From Rhizobium aethiopicum (GTDB lineage: Bacteria; Pseudomonadota; Alphaproteobacteria; Rhizobiales; Rhizobiaceae), in contig NZ_JACIFV010000002.1 of NCBI RefSeq assembly GCF_014197535.1, forward strand, positions 1 to 64,000: a DNA stretch of 64,000 nt. The letters run 5' to 3'. Shown here piece after piece: positions 8,905-17,837 of the stretch (position 1 is its first letter; each line of letters opens with the position of its first letter). Made by a program: the position numbers and the translations under genes. The notes beneath the pieces were generated by a model. The model made no database searches. It was not told the DNA's origin and saw only the letters and a list, made by a program, of their open reading frames with translations.

Positions 8905-9906
8905 GTGGAACTTATCGTCGCCCTTGGCCTGATCGTCTTGAAGGTCGCGTTCCTGATTGCGATCCTGCTGTTGCTACCCTTGCCGCTCACCTGGCTGGAA
9001 CGCAAGGTCGCCGGGCACATGCAGCAGCGGATGGGGCCGATGCGCGTGGGATGGCACGGGCTGTTGCAGCCGGTGGCGGACGGAATCAAACTCCTGACGA
9101 AAGAGGATCACATTCCGGCCGAGGCCGACCGGTTCCTGTTCAAACTGGCGCCAATCCTGGCACTCGCCCCGCCCTTTGTGGTGTTCGTCGCCATCCCCTT
9201 CGGCGAAACTGTCTCGGTCCTCGGCCACGGGATCATGCTCTACGCCTCCAACATGAATGTGGCGCTCCTTTTCGTTTTCTCGGTGATCGGGATCGAGGTT
9301 TATGGCGTCATCTTCGGCGGCTGGGCCTCCAACAGCAAATACGCTGTCCTGGGCAGCCTCAGAACGTGCGCGCAGATGATCAGCTACGAAATCCCGATGG
9401 GTTTCGCGGTCATCGGCGTGGTCATGCTGGCGCAATCCATGAGCCTTCTCGAGATCGTGCGGGCGCAGGCCAATGTCTGGAACATCGTCTACCAACCGGT
9501 CGGATTCTTCGTGTTCTTCGTCGCCGGATTGGCCGAAGCGCAACGCATCCCCTTCGATCTGGCGGAAGCGGAAGGCGATCTAGGGGCCGGATTCCATACC
9601 GAATACAGCGGTATCCGCTTTGCCTTCTTTATGGTCAGCGAATATGCCATCGTATTGCTTGTGTCGACCCTGGTGGTGATTCTGTTCTTCGGCGGCTGGA
9701 ACGGAGTTCTGATTCCCTTGCCACCACTCCTGTGGTTTGCTCTCAAGGTCGCGTTCTTCGTCTATGTGTTCATCTGGTTCCGCTTCACTTTCCCCCGCTA
9801 CCGCTACGATCAGTTGATGGCGATCGGATGGAAAGTCTTGCTTCCTCTGTCGATGGCGAACATAATTATAACTGGCGTACTTTTAGGGGCCGTGACGGCC
9901 CCATAG
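8905..9906 (+). CDS. nuoH: NADH-quinone oxidoreductase subunit H
   Basis: The protein has 333 residues and about eight membrane helices; it is the complex I subunit that forms the quinone-binding chamber with NuoB and NuoD. Family marks seen: LTWLERKVAGHMQQRMGP near the N-terminus and the acidic loop PFDLAEAEGDLGAGFHTEYS in the second half. The length is typical. It starts with GTG; stop codons lie just upstream, so a longer start is excluded. nuoI follows after 10 bp. Oddly, this gene and nuoI are on the opposite strand from all other nuo genes of the cluster, facing the end of nuoG. Confidence 0.95.
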   Translation: MELIVALGLIVLKVAFLIAILLLLPLPLTWLERKVAGHMQQRMGPMRVGWHGLLQPVADGIKLLTKEDHIPAEADRFLFKLAPILALAPPFVVFVAIPFGETVSVLGHGIMLYASNMNVALLFVFSVIGIEVYGVIFGGWASNSKYAVLGSLRTCAQMISYEIPMGFAVIGVVMLAQSMSLLEIVRAQANVWNIVYQPVGFFVFFVAGLAEAQRIPFDLAEAEGDLGAGFHTEYSGIRFAFFMVSEYAIVLLVSTLVVILFFGGWNGVLIPLPPLLWFALKVAFFVYVFIWFRFTFPRYRYDQLMAIGWKVLLPLSMANIIITGVLLGAVTAP

Positions 9907-9916
9907 CGAGGCGGCG

Positions 9917-10483
9917 ATGTCGCGCGCGCAGGACAGAGTTGGAACATGGATTGGCTGGGCGTTCTTCGCCGATCTGGCGAATGCCTTGGCTCTGACCTTC
10001 GGATATCTGTTCGCCAAATCCGTCACCATGCAGTATCCGGACAACGAAAAATGGTTGCCCTACTCGCGTTACCGAGGGCATCACTTTCTGAAGCGTGATG
10101 AGGAGGGCGAGATCAAGTGCGTGGCCTGCGAACTCTGCGCGCGGATCTGTCCCTGCGACTGCATCGAAGTCGTCCCGTACGAGGACGAGAAGGGCAACCG
10201 GCACCCGGCGAAATTTGAAATCGACACAGCACGCTGCCTGTTCTGCGGGTTGTGCGAGGACGCCTGCCCGGCGGATGCAATCGCCCTTGGGCAACAATAC
10301 GAATTTTCCAGTTTTTCCTCCGCTGACCTGGTGATTGGGCGCGATGATCTGCTCGTCAAGCCGGGTAAGGCGGCAACCGGCGGCGGCGTCGTTGCCGCGC
10401 GCCTGAATACGAAGAAGGACGTACTTGTGCAGACGAAAGAGACGCAGGGCTATAACTGGTGGCGGAATATCCGGCGAACATGA
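9917..10483 (+). CDS. nuoI: NADH-quinone oxidoreductase subunit I (8Fe-8S ferredoxin-like)
   Basis: The protein has 188 residues. Two [4Fe-4S] motifs are clear: Cys68-x2-Cys71-x2-Cys74-x3-Cys78 and Cys107-x2-Cys110-x2-Cys113-x3-Cys117, the clusters N6a and N6b that pass electrons towards N2 in NuoB. Extra Cys80 and Cys82 follow the first motif. The ATG at 9917 has GAGG about 6 bases upstream. It forms a two- or three-gene unit with nuoH and the CBS-domain gene that starts 45 bp later. Confidence 0.95.
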   Translation: MSRAQDRVGTWIGWAFFADLANALALTFGYLFAKSVTMQYPDNEKWLPYSRYRGHHFLKRDEEGEIKCVACELCARICPCDCIEVVPYEDEKGNRHPAKFEIDTARCLFCGLCEDACPADAIALGQQYEFSSFSSADLVIGRDDLLVKPGKAATGGGVVAARLNTKKDVLVQTKETQGYNWWRNIRRT

Positions 10484-10528
10484 ACGCACACCAGCCATCA
10501 AACCGAAGCGCTCGAACAGGAGGCTCAG

Positions 10529-10969
10529 ATGTTTGTCGGTGAAATCATGAAGAACAAGGGTGCCGGTGTCATCGCAGTCGCTCCCGATCAGACGATGGTG
10601 GAGGTATTGAGGTTGTTTCGAGACAATAATATCGGCTTCGTCGTCGTGAGCCGCTCGAACAGCAAATACCTCGGTACACTGTCGGAGCGGGATTGCTGCA
10701 ATGCGATGGCCGAATACGGGGCCAAGGCGGCGGCGATGCGGGTCGCGGACATCATGAACCGCAATGTGGCGATGTGTTCGACACAAGATTTGCTGCCCGT
10801 TGCGATGGGGATCATGACCCAGCGGCGTACGCGCCATGTGTTGGTCACGGATGGAGGCAACGTTGTCGGCGTGGTCAGCATCGGAGATGTGGTTAAGCAC
10901 AGGCTCGACGAAGCGCAGCGTACAGAGCAGGAGCTGCAGGATTACATATGCGGGACCAGGTATCACTGA
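10529..10969 (+). CDS. CBS-domain pair protein
   Basis: The protein has 146 residues and is almost entirely two CBS domains (about 5-65 and 75-135), with the repeats IGFVVVSRSNSKYLGTLSERD and RHVLVTDGGNVVGVVSIGDVV. Proteins of this size usually bind adenine nucleotides or NAD-like ligands and act as energy sensors. It has a strong ribosome site (AGGAGG, 7 bases before ATG). It follows nuoI by 45 bp on the same strand, so it may be co-transcribed and could sense energy charge for this complex I; that link is inference. No membrane or catalytic domain is fused to it. Confidence 0.88.
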   Translation: MFVGEIMKNKGAGVIAVAPDQTMVEVLRLFRDNNIGFVVVSRSNSKYLGTLSERDCCNAMAEYGAKAAAMRVADIMNRNVAMCSTQDLLPVAMGIMTQRRTRHVLVTDGGNVVGVVSIGDVVKHRLDEAQRTEQELQDYICGTRYH

Positions 10970-11038
10970 CGCCGTCAACTCGATGGGATGACGCTGGGGG
11001 CGGGCAGCTTGCCGCGGAGCCTTGCGGTGCCCCGATCC

Positions 11039-11100
11039 TAGAGCAATTCCAGGAAAAGTGCGAAGCGGTTTTCCGTCCGGAATTGCGTAAAAACAGAAAG
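11039..11100. repeat. RIME-like intergenic repeat, copy 1
   Basis: The segment beginning TAGAGCAATTCCAGGAAAAG, and containing an imperfect inverted pair GCAATTCC / GGAATTGC, occurs again at 26499-26577. This resembles the Rhizobium intergenic mosaic elements (RIME). Here it sits between the convergent CBS and nuoG genes. Confidence 0.6.
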
Positions 11101-11143
11101 TTAGAGCGGTTCAGCGCTTCCGTGAAAACCTGAACCGCTCTAA
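11101..11143. terminator. perfect 13-bp inverted repeat, likely bidirectional terminator
   Basis: TTAGAGCGGTTCA at 11101-11113 pairs exactly with TGAACCGCTCTAA at 11131-11143 around a 17-base loop. It lies 4 bp from the nuoG stop codon and between two convergent transcription units. It looks like a terminator for either side, or an arm of the adjoining RIME-like element. No long U-run is present. Confidence 0.5.
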
Positions 11144-11147
11144 ATCT

Positions 11148-13727
11148 TCAAACCCCACGCCAGATCCGGCCTGGGTGGTCGACGTCAGGAGTGGCATGCG
11201 CCTTCTGGACTTCCACCGCGCATGGATATTCGCCCCGCCGCAGCAGGCTGTTGAGACGCAAGGCTCTATAGTTTTCCGGAACGAAGACGAGGCCCTTGGG
11301 AAACCGCCTGTCGACCTTGAGCTGCGCTGTCAGTTCGCCACGGCCGGAACGCACGATTACCTGATCGCCATCCGAAAGGCCAAGCTCCGCAGTATCCTGC
11401 GCGCTCATCGCAACATAGGGGTCGTTGGCGACCGTGTTCAGCATGTCCGACCGTTCGGAAAGATACCCGTTGTGGAACAGGCAGTCGCCGGTGATCAGCA
11501 TGAGCCGGTCGGCTGCTGCTGGAACGGACGGCGGCGCAAAGAACCTCGTCACAGGTGGCGTCGGCACCGCCTTGGTAAATGCGCCGCCAGCGCCAAGTTC
11601 GCCCTGCATCAATCCCTGATAGGCTGGAACCAGGCGGGCAATCTCGGCGAAAATTTCCCCTTGCGTCGATGGCCGCAGTGCCTGGTTGCAAAGCGCCGCG
11701 ACGAAGTCGAAGATCGCCAGATTGCTCCGCGCCTCGAAGGCGGGTTCGCGGAATTTGCGAACATTCTGGATCCGGCCCTCGTTGTTGGTGAACGTGCCGG
11801 TTTCCTCGCCATAACCTGCCGCGGGCAGGACGACCTCGGCAAGGCCCGCCGTATCCGTGAGGAACGCGTCCTGCACAATCAGGAGATCGGCGGCGACAAG
11901 CGCCCGCGTTACGAAATCCCTGTCGGGATAGGCAATCAGGGGGTCGGTTCCGACGATATAGAGTGCGCCCATCCGCCCGCCGACGCAGAGTTCCAGAATG
12001 GCGTCGAGATCCGCGCCGGGTTCAGCTGGGATTTCGGCGCCCCAGTCCCGCGCAAGAGTTGTGCGCGCCACATCGTCGGCGACCGCCCGCAGGCCCGGCA
12101 GAGCCGCCGGCAGAACTCCCATGTCCCAGGCGCCCATCTGGTTGGCACGGTCGAAGAGGAACTGCATCGCCAGACCCTTGCCGAGCAGGCGCAGAACCTG
12201 CAGCAGGTTATTGATCTGCTGCAGTGTCGCGCGCGCTTCGGGGGATCTCAGGAGGTCGACGCTTACAAGCACGGTGACGCTATGGCCTTCATTGAGCGCG
12301 GTGGCCAGATGATCCGACCCGTTGCTGCCGGTGCCCGCTGCCGTCCTGCCGATCGTCGTACCGATGTCCACAAATGCGTCGCCCGCCAAGGTCTGACCGG
12401 CCGCCGCCATGAGCGCGCTTACCACCGCCGCAAGGCTCGCCTCTTCTCCGCCCGGCGGCACGCGAACCACCACCCTGGCATCGGCGTCCAGACGCGAGGG
12501 CCGCGCCGAAAGCATCAGCAATCCGGTCTGCCGCCGCCGCACGGCGTCTCGCAGCAGGTATTCGGTGACGGGATTCTCCTCGGTCACGTTGCCGCCGACG
12601 ACGAGCACGCAGTCGTTGCCGATTACGTCGTCCAGCGGTGTGCGGCTGTAGAAAGTTCCCAATAGCGGGCCGAGCGTATCGAAGGGCGCGGCCCAGCGTG
12701 ACGAACAATCAATGTTGTTGGTCCGGAATACTGTTCGCATCAGCTTCTGGAACTGATAGAGCACCTCGTTGGGCAGGCGAGGCGAGGCCAGCCCGCCGGC
12801 ATCCTTGCTCTCGACAGCCAACAGTCGCCGGCGCAGATAATCCCCCGCTTCGTCCCAGGAAACCGGAACTAGGGCGCCATCCTGTCGGATCATTGGCTGC
12901 TTGATCCGGTCCCGGCTTGCAACGAAATCGAGGCCGAAGCGTCCTCGCACGCAGAGAGTTTCGTGGTTGACACCTTCGTCCCACTTCGAGCGCACCCGCA
13001 TGAACTCGCCCTTGCGCGTGCCCACTGTCAACTGGCAACCGGTGCCACAATGCGGGCAGATCGTGTCGGTCTCTACGAGATCCCAGGGGCGCGCCTTGTA
13101 GCGGTAGGGGAAGCTCATCAGCGCGCCGACCGGGCAGACCTCGACACAATTGCCGCACTGGTCGCAACTCGCCAGACTGCCCTCGAAGCCGGTGACGGCG
13201 GTATCCATGCCTTTTTCGACGGTACCCAGCGCCACCGCGCCGACGACCTCCTCGCACATCCGGACGCAGCGCTGGCACTGGATGCAGCGGTTGACGTTCA
13301 TGATGATAACCGGGCTCAGGCGAATGTCCTCGGAGTGGAACACACGTTTGTCATCGCGGAACTGGCTTTCGCGGGGCCCATAGGCCATGACCATGTTCTG
13401 AAGCTCGCATTCGCCGCCCTTGTCGCAGATCGGGCAGTCGAGGGGGTGGTTGGCGAGCAGCATGTCGAGCATGGAAGAGCGCGTTTCCTCGATCAGAGGC
13501 GTATTCGTCCGCACGATCATGCCATCGGTGATCGCAGTCGCGCAGGACGGCTGCAGCCGGCGCAGGCCCTCGATCTCCACCAGACACATGCGGCAGGAGG
13601 CCAGCGGCGGCAGACGCTTCAGATAGCAAAAGGTCGGGATATCGATGCCCAAACGCCGGGCGGCCTGCAACACTGTCGAGCCAGCCTCAACTTCCAGCGT
13701 TTGTCCATCGATTGTCACTTTAAGCAT
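11148..13727 (-). CDS. nuoG: NADH-quinone oxidoreductase subunit G, long molybdopterin-fold form
   Basis: The protein has 859 residues. The N-terminal [2Fe-2S] ferredoxin domain has Cys34, 45, 48 and 62. Next comes the His-Cys3 cluster (His94, Cys98, Cys101, Cys107), then two more 4Fe-4S motifs (about 147-205). A further Cys-x2-Cys-x3-Cys motif (CPHCGTGC) with a later Cys is present, as in E. coli NuoG and formate dehydrogenases. The remainder is a molybdopterin-oxidoreductase fold with a C-terminal dinucleotide-binding-type domain. The ATG at 13727 is chosen because GAGGAA precedes it. At 859 residues it is longer than the roughly 690-residue form usual in alphaproteobacteria. Last gene of the minus-strand nuo run. 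Confidence 0.95.
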   Translation of the reverse strand: MLKVTIDGQTLEVEAGSTVLQAARRLGIDIPTFCYLKRLPPLASCRMCLVEIEGLRRLQPSCATAITDGMIVRTNTPLIEETRSSMLDMLLANHPLDCPICDKGGECELQNMVMAYGPRESQFRDDKRVFHSEDIRLSPVIIMNVNRCIQCQRCVRMCEEVVGAVALGTVEKGMDTAVTGFEGSLASCDQCGNCVEVCPVGALMSFPYRYKARPWDLVETDTICPHCGTGCQLTVGTRKGEFMRVRSKWDEGVNHETLCVRGRFGLDFVASRDRIKQPMIRQDGALVPVSWDEAGDYLRRRLLAVESKDAGGLASPRLPNEVLYQFQKLMRTVFRTNNIDCSSRWAAPFDTLGPLLGTFYSRTPLDDVIGNDCVLVVGGNVTEENPVTEYLLRDAVRRRQTGLLMLSARPSRLDADARVVVRVPPGGEEASLAAVVSALMAAAGQTLAGDAFVDIGTTIGRTAAGTGSNGSDHLATALNEGHSVTVLVSVDLLRSPEARATLQQINNLLQVLRLLGKGLAMQFLFDRANQMGAWDMGVLPAALPGLRAVADDVARTTLARDWGAEIPAEPGADLDAILELCVGGRMGALYIVGTDPLIAYPDRDFVTRALVAADLLIVQDAFLTDTAGLAEVVLPAAGYGEETGTFTNNEGRIQNVRKFREPAFEARSNLAIFDFVAALCNQALRPSTQGEIFAEIARLVPAYQGLMQGELGAGGAFTKAVPTPPVTRFFAPPSVPAAADRLMLITGDCLFHNGYLSERSDMLNTVANDPYVAMSAQDTAELGLSDGDQVIVRSGRGELTAQLKVDRRFPKGLVFVPENYRALRLNSLLRRGEYPCAVEVQKAHATPDVDHPGRIWRGV

Positions 13728-13760
13728 GGTTTCCTCACAACCCTGATCCAGCACACTCCT

Positions 13761-15026
13761 TCAGTGAAACGGGCACCTCCGCTCCTCGACATGGGCGACG
13801 AATTCATCTCGGAAATGCGCGAGTGCTGCCCGCAATCCCATCGCTGCACCGTCACCCAAGGCACAAAACGTGTTGCCGAAAATGCCTTTGCAGAGCATCT
13901 CCAGCTGCTCCAGATCGCCGGGTGCGCCATCCCCGCCTTCAACCCGACGCAGGACCTTTACGACCCAGTTCAATCCTTCCCGGCAGGGCGTGCACTTGCC
14001 GCAGGACTCATGGTGGAAGAACTCGACGATCCTGGTGGCGACCTTGACCATGCAGGTGCTATCGTCGATCACGATAACGCCAGCCGAACCGAGCATCGAG
14101 CCGGCGGCAGCCAGCGAGTCGAAATCCATCCTCACGTCCAGCCCGGGCTCAGGGATGACCGGCGCAGAGACCCCGCCCGGGATCACTGCCTTGATCTTGC
14201 GTCCCGGCAAGGCCCCGCCGGCATGTTCCTCGACCAGTTCGCGCAATGGTATGCCCATCGGCAACTCGTAGAGGCCGGGTTTGCGCACCAGCCCACTGAG
14301 GCAGTAGAGCTTCGGGCCGGGGCTCTTGTCCGGGCCGATTCCCCGAAACCAGTCCGACCCCCGCATAACGATGTGCGGCACGCAAGCCAGCGTCTCGACA
14401 TTGTTGATCACAGTCGGGCTGGCATAGAGCCCGGCCACGGCCGGAAATGGTGGCTTCAATCGCGGCTGCGCCCGCTTGCCCTCGAGCGACTCGAGCATCG
14501 CAGTCTCCTCGCCGCAGATATAGGCGCCGGCGCCGCAGTGGATGTGTACCGCGAAATTGAAATCCGAGCCCAGAATGCGCTTTCCAAGATAGCCGTTTGC
14601 GTGGGCCTCGGCGATCGCTTGCTCCAGACGACGGATCGCCTTCACATATTCTCCGCGAATGTAGACATAGGCGGTTTCGGCCCCAATCGCGTAGGCACTT
14701 ACCGCCAGCCCCTCGATCAGTTGATGCGGGTCACGCTCCATGATGATCCGGTCCTTGAACGTGCCCGGTTCGCCCTCATCGGCGTTGCAGCACAGATATG
14801 TCGGCTTGCCCATGCGCTTCGGCACGAAACCCCATTTCATGCCCGTCGGGAATCCGGCACCGCCGCGACCGCGCAGGTTGGACCGCTTGACGAGGTCGAT
14901 AACCTCGTCAGGCGTGTACTCGCGCAGCGCCTTCGCCAGCGCCTGATAGCCGCCTCCAGCCTCGTAGGTCGACACCAAATGACCGTCCGCCACATCGACA
15001 TTTTTGAGAAGAACCGGCTCGGACAT
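13761..15026 (-). CDS. nuoF: NADH-quinone oxidoreductase subunit F (FMN/NADH-binding)
   Basis: The protein has 421 residues. The NADH/FMN site is visible as GRGGAGFPTG (53-62) and NADEGEPGTFKDR (81-93). The N3 cluster ligands are Cys342, Cys345, Cys348 and Cys388. This subunit takes hydride from NADH and passes electrons to the Fe-S chain. The ATG at 15026 has GGGGGAG just upstream and lies 4 bp after the nuoE stop, so the two are translated from one message. Confidence 0.96.
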   Translation of the reverse strand: MSEPVLLKNVDVADGHLVSTYEAGGGYQALAKALREYTPDEVIDLVKRSNLRGRGGAGFPTGMKWGFVPKRMGKPTYLCCNADEGEPGTFKDRIIMERDPHQLIEGLAVSAYAIGAETAYVYIRGEYVKAIRRLEQAIAEAHANGYLGKRILGSDFNFAVHIHCGAGAYICGEETAMLESLEGKRAQPRLKPPFPAVAGLYASPTVINNVETLACVPHIVMRGSDWFRGIGPDKSPGPKLYCLSGLVRKPGLYELPMGIPLRELVEEHAGGALPGRKIKAVIPGGVSAPVIPEPGLDVRMDFDSLAAAGSMLGSAGVIVIDDSTCMVKVATRIVEFFHHESCGKCTPCREGLNWVVKVLRRVEGGDGAPGDLEQLEMLCKGIFGNTFCALGDGAAMGLRAALAHFRDEFVAHVEERRCPFH

Positions 15027-15030
15027 GGCG

Positions 15031-15540
15031 CTACTCCCCCGGCAGCCGCGCAGAGATGTGCTCGACGCTCGCGGCTCCCGCTATCGCCCGCAGGCTGTCC
15101 AGCAGTGCGTTTATCCGCGTCACATCAAGGTGGGCGTGGTAATCGTCGCCGACTTGCATCACCGGAGCCATCTCGCAAGCGCCGAGGCATTCGACGGTCG
15201 AAAGCGTGAACAGCCCGTCCGGGGTGGTGCCGCCTTTCCTGATCCCCAGCACTGTTTCCAGATGGTCTAGCAGGTCCTCCGATCCGCACAGCATGCAGGA
15301 AACATTGTTACAGAGTTGCAGGTGGAACATCCCCACCGGTTCGGTATGGAAGAGGGTATAGAAGGTCGCCAACTCGTAGACCCAGATCCGCTCGACTCCG
15401 AGAATGTCGGCGACCTCTTCCAACACCGGCCCAGGCAGATGGCCATGTTCTTGCTGCGCGATCAGGAGCGCGGGCATGATCGCAGAGCGCTGGTCGGGAT
15501 ACCGCGCCGCCGCCTCTTCGATCTTTTCGCGCATGGTCAT
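15031..15540 (-). CDS. nuoE: NADH-quinone oxidoreductase subunit E (2Fe-2S, thioredoxin-like)
   Basis: The protein has 169 residues. The four N1a ligands are Cys77, Cys82, Cys118 and Cys122 with normal spacing, and a thioredoxin-like fold surrounds them. The ATG at 15540 is preferred over an in-frame TTG three codons earlier because AAGGA sits about 10 bases before it. It lies between nuoD and nuoF, in the usual order. Confidence 0.94.
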   Translation of the reverse strand: MTMREKIEEAAARYPDQRSAIMPALLIAQQEHGHLPGPVLEEVADILGVERIWVYELATFYTLFHTEPVGMFHLQLCNNVSCMLCGSEDLLDHLETVLGIRKGGTTPDGLFTLSTVECLGACEMAPVMQVGDDYHAHLDVTRINALLDSLRAIAGAASVEHISARLPGE

Positions 15541-15556
15541 CGCATTCAAATCCTTG

Positions 15557-16771
15557 CTACTTGTCCACCTCCGCCATCACAGGGTCGAGGCTGCCGAGCA
15601 CGGCGATCATGTCCGCCAGATAGCGGGCGTTGGTGACCCCGAAGAGGGCCTGAAGATTGACGAACGAGGGGGCCCGCACCTTCATGCGGAACGGTTTTGG
15701 CGACCCGTCGCTGATGATGTAGAAGCCAAGCTCGCCCTTTGGCGCCTCGATTGCCGAATAGACCTCGCCCCTCGGCACCTTGAAGCCGTAGGCCGACAGG
15801 TCGAAATGCTGGATCAGCGCCTCCATCGAGCAGTGCACCCGATCCTTGTCCAGCGGGAAGGCGATTGTCGGCATGTCGATCTGGAACGGCCCCTCAGGCA
15901 TCTGGTCGATGCATTGTTCGATGATCCTTATGCTCTCGCGCATCTCATCGACGCGGCATCGCCAGCGTGCATAGCAATCACCCTCGTCACGGGTGATGAC
16001 CTTGAACGCGAGCCGGTCATAGATCTCGTAGGGCTCGTCGCGGCGGATGTCCCAGTCGACGCCGGAAGCACGCAGGTTCGGGCCGCTGAGGCCGAGATCG
16101 ATGCCATCCTCTGCGGAGATCACGCCGATCCCCTTCGTGCGATTGAGAAACACCCGGTTATCTTCGAGCAGTCGCTCATAGTCGCGGATCCGGTTCGGGA
16201 AGATGTCGCAAAACTCCCGGATCTTGGCGAAGAACCCGTCAGGCAGGTCTTCGCGCACCCCGCCGACCCGGCAGAAGGACGTGTGCATGCGCGCACCGGT
16301 TATCATTTCCAGGAGATCCATGATCATTTCGCGCTCGCGCATGACGTAAAGCAGCGCGGTCATGGCGCCGAGGTCCATCGGCAGCGCGCCGGTGATCAGG
16401 AGGTGACCGGAGATCCGTGCCAGCTCGGCCATCATCACGCGGATATATTGCGCCCGGATCGGCGCTTCTATGCCGAGGAGTTTCTCCACCGCCAGTGCGA
16501 AGGCGAGGTTGTTCGAGGGCGGGCAGAGATAATCGAGCCGATCCGTCAGCGGGAAAATCTGGGTATAGGTGAAGCTCTCCGCCAGTTTTTCGGTGCCGCG
16601 ATGGAGATAGCCGATATGCGGATCGACGCGCTCGACGAACTCGCCGTCCAGTTCGAGGACGAGCCGAAGAACCCCATGGGTGCTGGGGTGCTGCGGACCG
16701 AGGTTGAGAAGCACTTCTCTGGTATTGAGCGCTTCACCCTCAGGCCTGCTGAGCTCGGTGACTTCAGTCAT
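15557..16771 (-). CDS. nuoD: NADH-quinone oxidoreductase subunit D (49 kDa-type)
   Basis: The protein has 404 residues and is separate from NuoC, unlike the fused NuoCD of E. coli. Marks: GPQHPSTHGVLRLVLELDGE near the start, PHIGYLHRGTEKLAE, and a C-terminal FKVRAPSF region related to nickel-iron hydrogenase large subunits. With NuoB and NuoH it makes the quinone site. The ATG is 29 bp after the nuoC stop, and the ribosome site is weak. Confidence 0.95.
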   Translation of the reverse strand: MTEVTELSRPEGEALNTREVLLNLGPQHPSTHGVLRLVLELDGEFVERVDPHIGYLHRGTEKLAESFTYTQIFPLTDRLDYLCPPSNNLAFALAVEKLLGIEAPIRAQYIRVMMAELARISGHLLITGALPMDLGAMTALLYVMREREMIMDLLEMITGARMHTSFCRVGGVREDLPDGFFAKIREFCDIFPNRIRDYERLLEDNRVFLNRTKGIGVISAEDGIDLGLSGPNLRASGVDWDIRRDEPYEIYDRLAFKVITRDEGDCYARWRCRVDEMRESIRIIEQCIDQMPEGPFQIDMPTIAFPLDKDRVHCSMEALIQHFDLSAYGFKVPRGEVYSAIEAPKGELGFYIISDGSPKPFRMKVRAPSFVNLQALFGVTNARYLADMIAVLGSLDPVMAEVDK

Positions 16772-16800
16772 CTCAACGTTCCGGCGTAGAACGGCCTCCC

Positions 16801-17337
16801 TTACGGAATGTCTCTGGTGGCAAGGTCGGGCTGCGTTGGCGGCGGACCCTCGGCACCGAAGGGGTTCAACTTGTCCTTATAGCCCCTGAGGGGGAAATCC
16901 TTGCGCTGTGGGAAGCCCTCGAAGCCTTCCCACATGTAGATCCGGCGCAGATCGGGATGTCCCTCGAACCGGATACCATACATGTCCCAGGCCTCACGCT
17001 CATGCCAGTTGGCGGTACGCCAGACTCCCGTGACCGAAGGCACTTCAGGAGGATCGCCAAGTCGGCACTTGATGCGGACCCGCCACCTGTTGGGCAGCGA
17101 ATAAAGATGGTAGACCGCCTCGAACCGCGGCGTTTCGGGATAATGATCGACGCCGCAAATGTCCGAAAGGAAATTGAACTGCAGCGCCGGATGCTCTTTC
17201 AGGAACCGGCAGAACTCAACGATCCTCTCGGGCGGGACGGCAAAGACGTCGATACCGTGCGCAGTGCCGAGGTCCTCGATTGTTTCTCCGAAGCGCTCCA
17301 TGATCGGGGCGCGATTGAGGGACGGCTCCACACTCAT
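16801..17337 (-). CDS. nuoC: NADH-quinone oxidoreductase subunit C (30 kDa-type)
   Basis: The protein has 178 residues. The conserved end is present: [20 protein letters not shown] then a [13 protein letters not shown] segment that contacts NuoD. There are no cofactor-binding Cys, as expected. The ATG overlaps the nuoB stop in an ATGA arrangement, indicating coupled translation. Confidence 0.94.
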   Translation of the reverse strand: MSVEPSLNRAPIMERFGETIEDLGTAHGIDVFAVPPERIVEFCRFLKEHPALQFNFLSDICGVDHYPETPRFEAVYHLYSLPNRWRVRIKCRLGDPPEVPSVTGVWRTANWHEREAWDMYGIRFEGHPDLRRIYMWEGFEGFPQRKDFPLRGYKDKLNPFGAEGPPPTQPDLATRDIP

Positions 17338-17837
17338 GACGCTATAACCCGATCCAGAGGTGTGCCGGCGAGCGCCCGCGACCTCTTGATCTTTTCTTGA
17401 AGCATGAGAAAGCCGTGCATCAGCGCCTCGGGCCGGGGGGGACAGCCAGGCACATGCACATCGACGGGTACGAAGGTTTCCGATCCCTGCACCACGGCAT
17501 AGGTATTGTAGACCCCGCCCGAAATAGCGCAGGTGCCCATGGCGATCACCCAGCGCGGTTCCGGCATCTGGTCATAGAGTCGCCGCACGACGGGCGCGAA
17601 TTTCCGGGTCACCGTGCCGGCAATGATCATGACGTCGGATTGTCTCGGCGAAGGGCGGAACACCACGCCGAACCGGTCGAGATCGTAGCGGGCGCAACCG
17701 GCGGAGATCATCTCGATGGCGCAGCAGGCGATGCCGAAGGTCTCCGGCCATAGCGCCGATCTCCGGCTCCAACTGATAATGCTGTCGGCCGTGGTGAACA
17801 GCACGCTGTCGCGGATCGCGTTGTTTACGCCTCCCAT
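17334..17837 (-). CDS. nuoB: NADH-quinone oxidoreductase subunit B (cluster N2)
   Basis: The protein has 167 residues. N2 ligands: the tandem Cys38-Cys39 in GIACCAIEM, Cys103 in MGTCAISGG and Cys132 in [10 protein letters not shown]2 is the last cluster before quinone. A longer open frame extends upstream, but its first 74 codons only shadow nuoA. The ATG at 17837 has AAGGAGCG 6 bases ahead and the gene overlaps nuoA by 13 bp. Confidence 0.96.
   Translation of the reverse strand: MGGVNNAIRDSVLFTTADSIISWSRRSALWPETFGIACCAIEMISAGCARYDLDRFGVVFRPSPRQSDVMIIAGTVTRKFAPVVRRLYDQMPEPRWVIAMGTCAISGGVYNTYAVVQGSETFVPVDVHVPGCPPRPEALMHGFLMLQEKIKRSRALAGTPLDRVIAS

Noticed and set aside
12963..15209. 748-codon open frame on the + strand
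   Set aside because: It lies antisense to nuoG, nuoF and nuoE, which carry all family motifs. Its composition is that of a GC-rich shadow frame (many Arg, His, Ala, Asp), and it has no recognisable domain.
15404..16789. 461-codon open frame on the + strand
   Set aside because: It is antisense to nuoD and nuoE; a codon-bias shadow.
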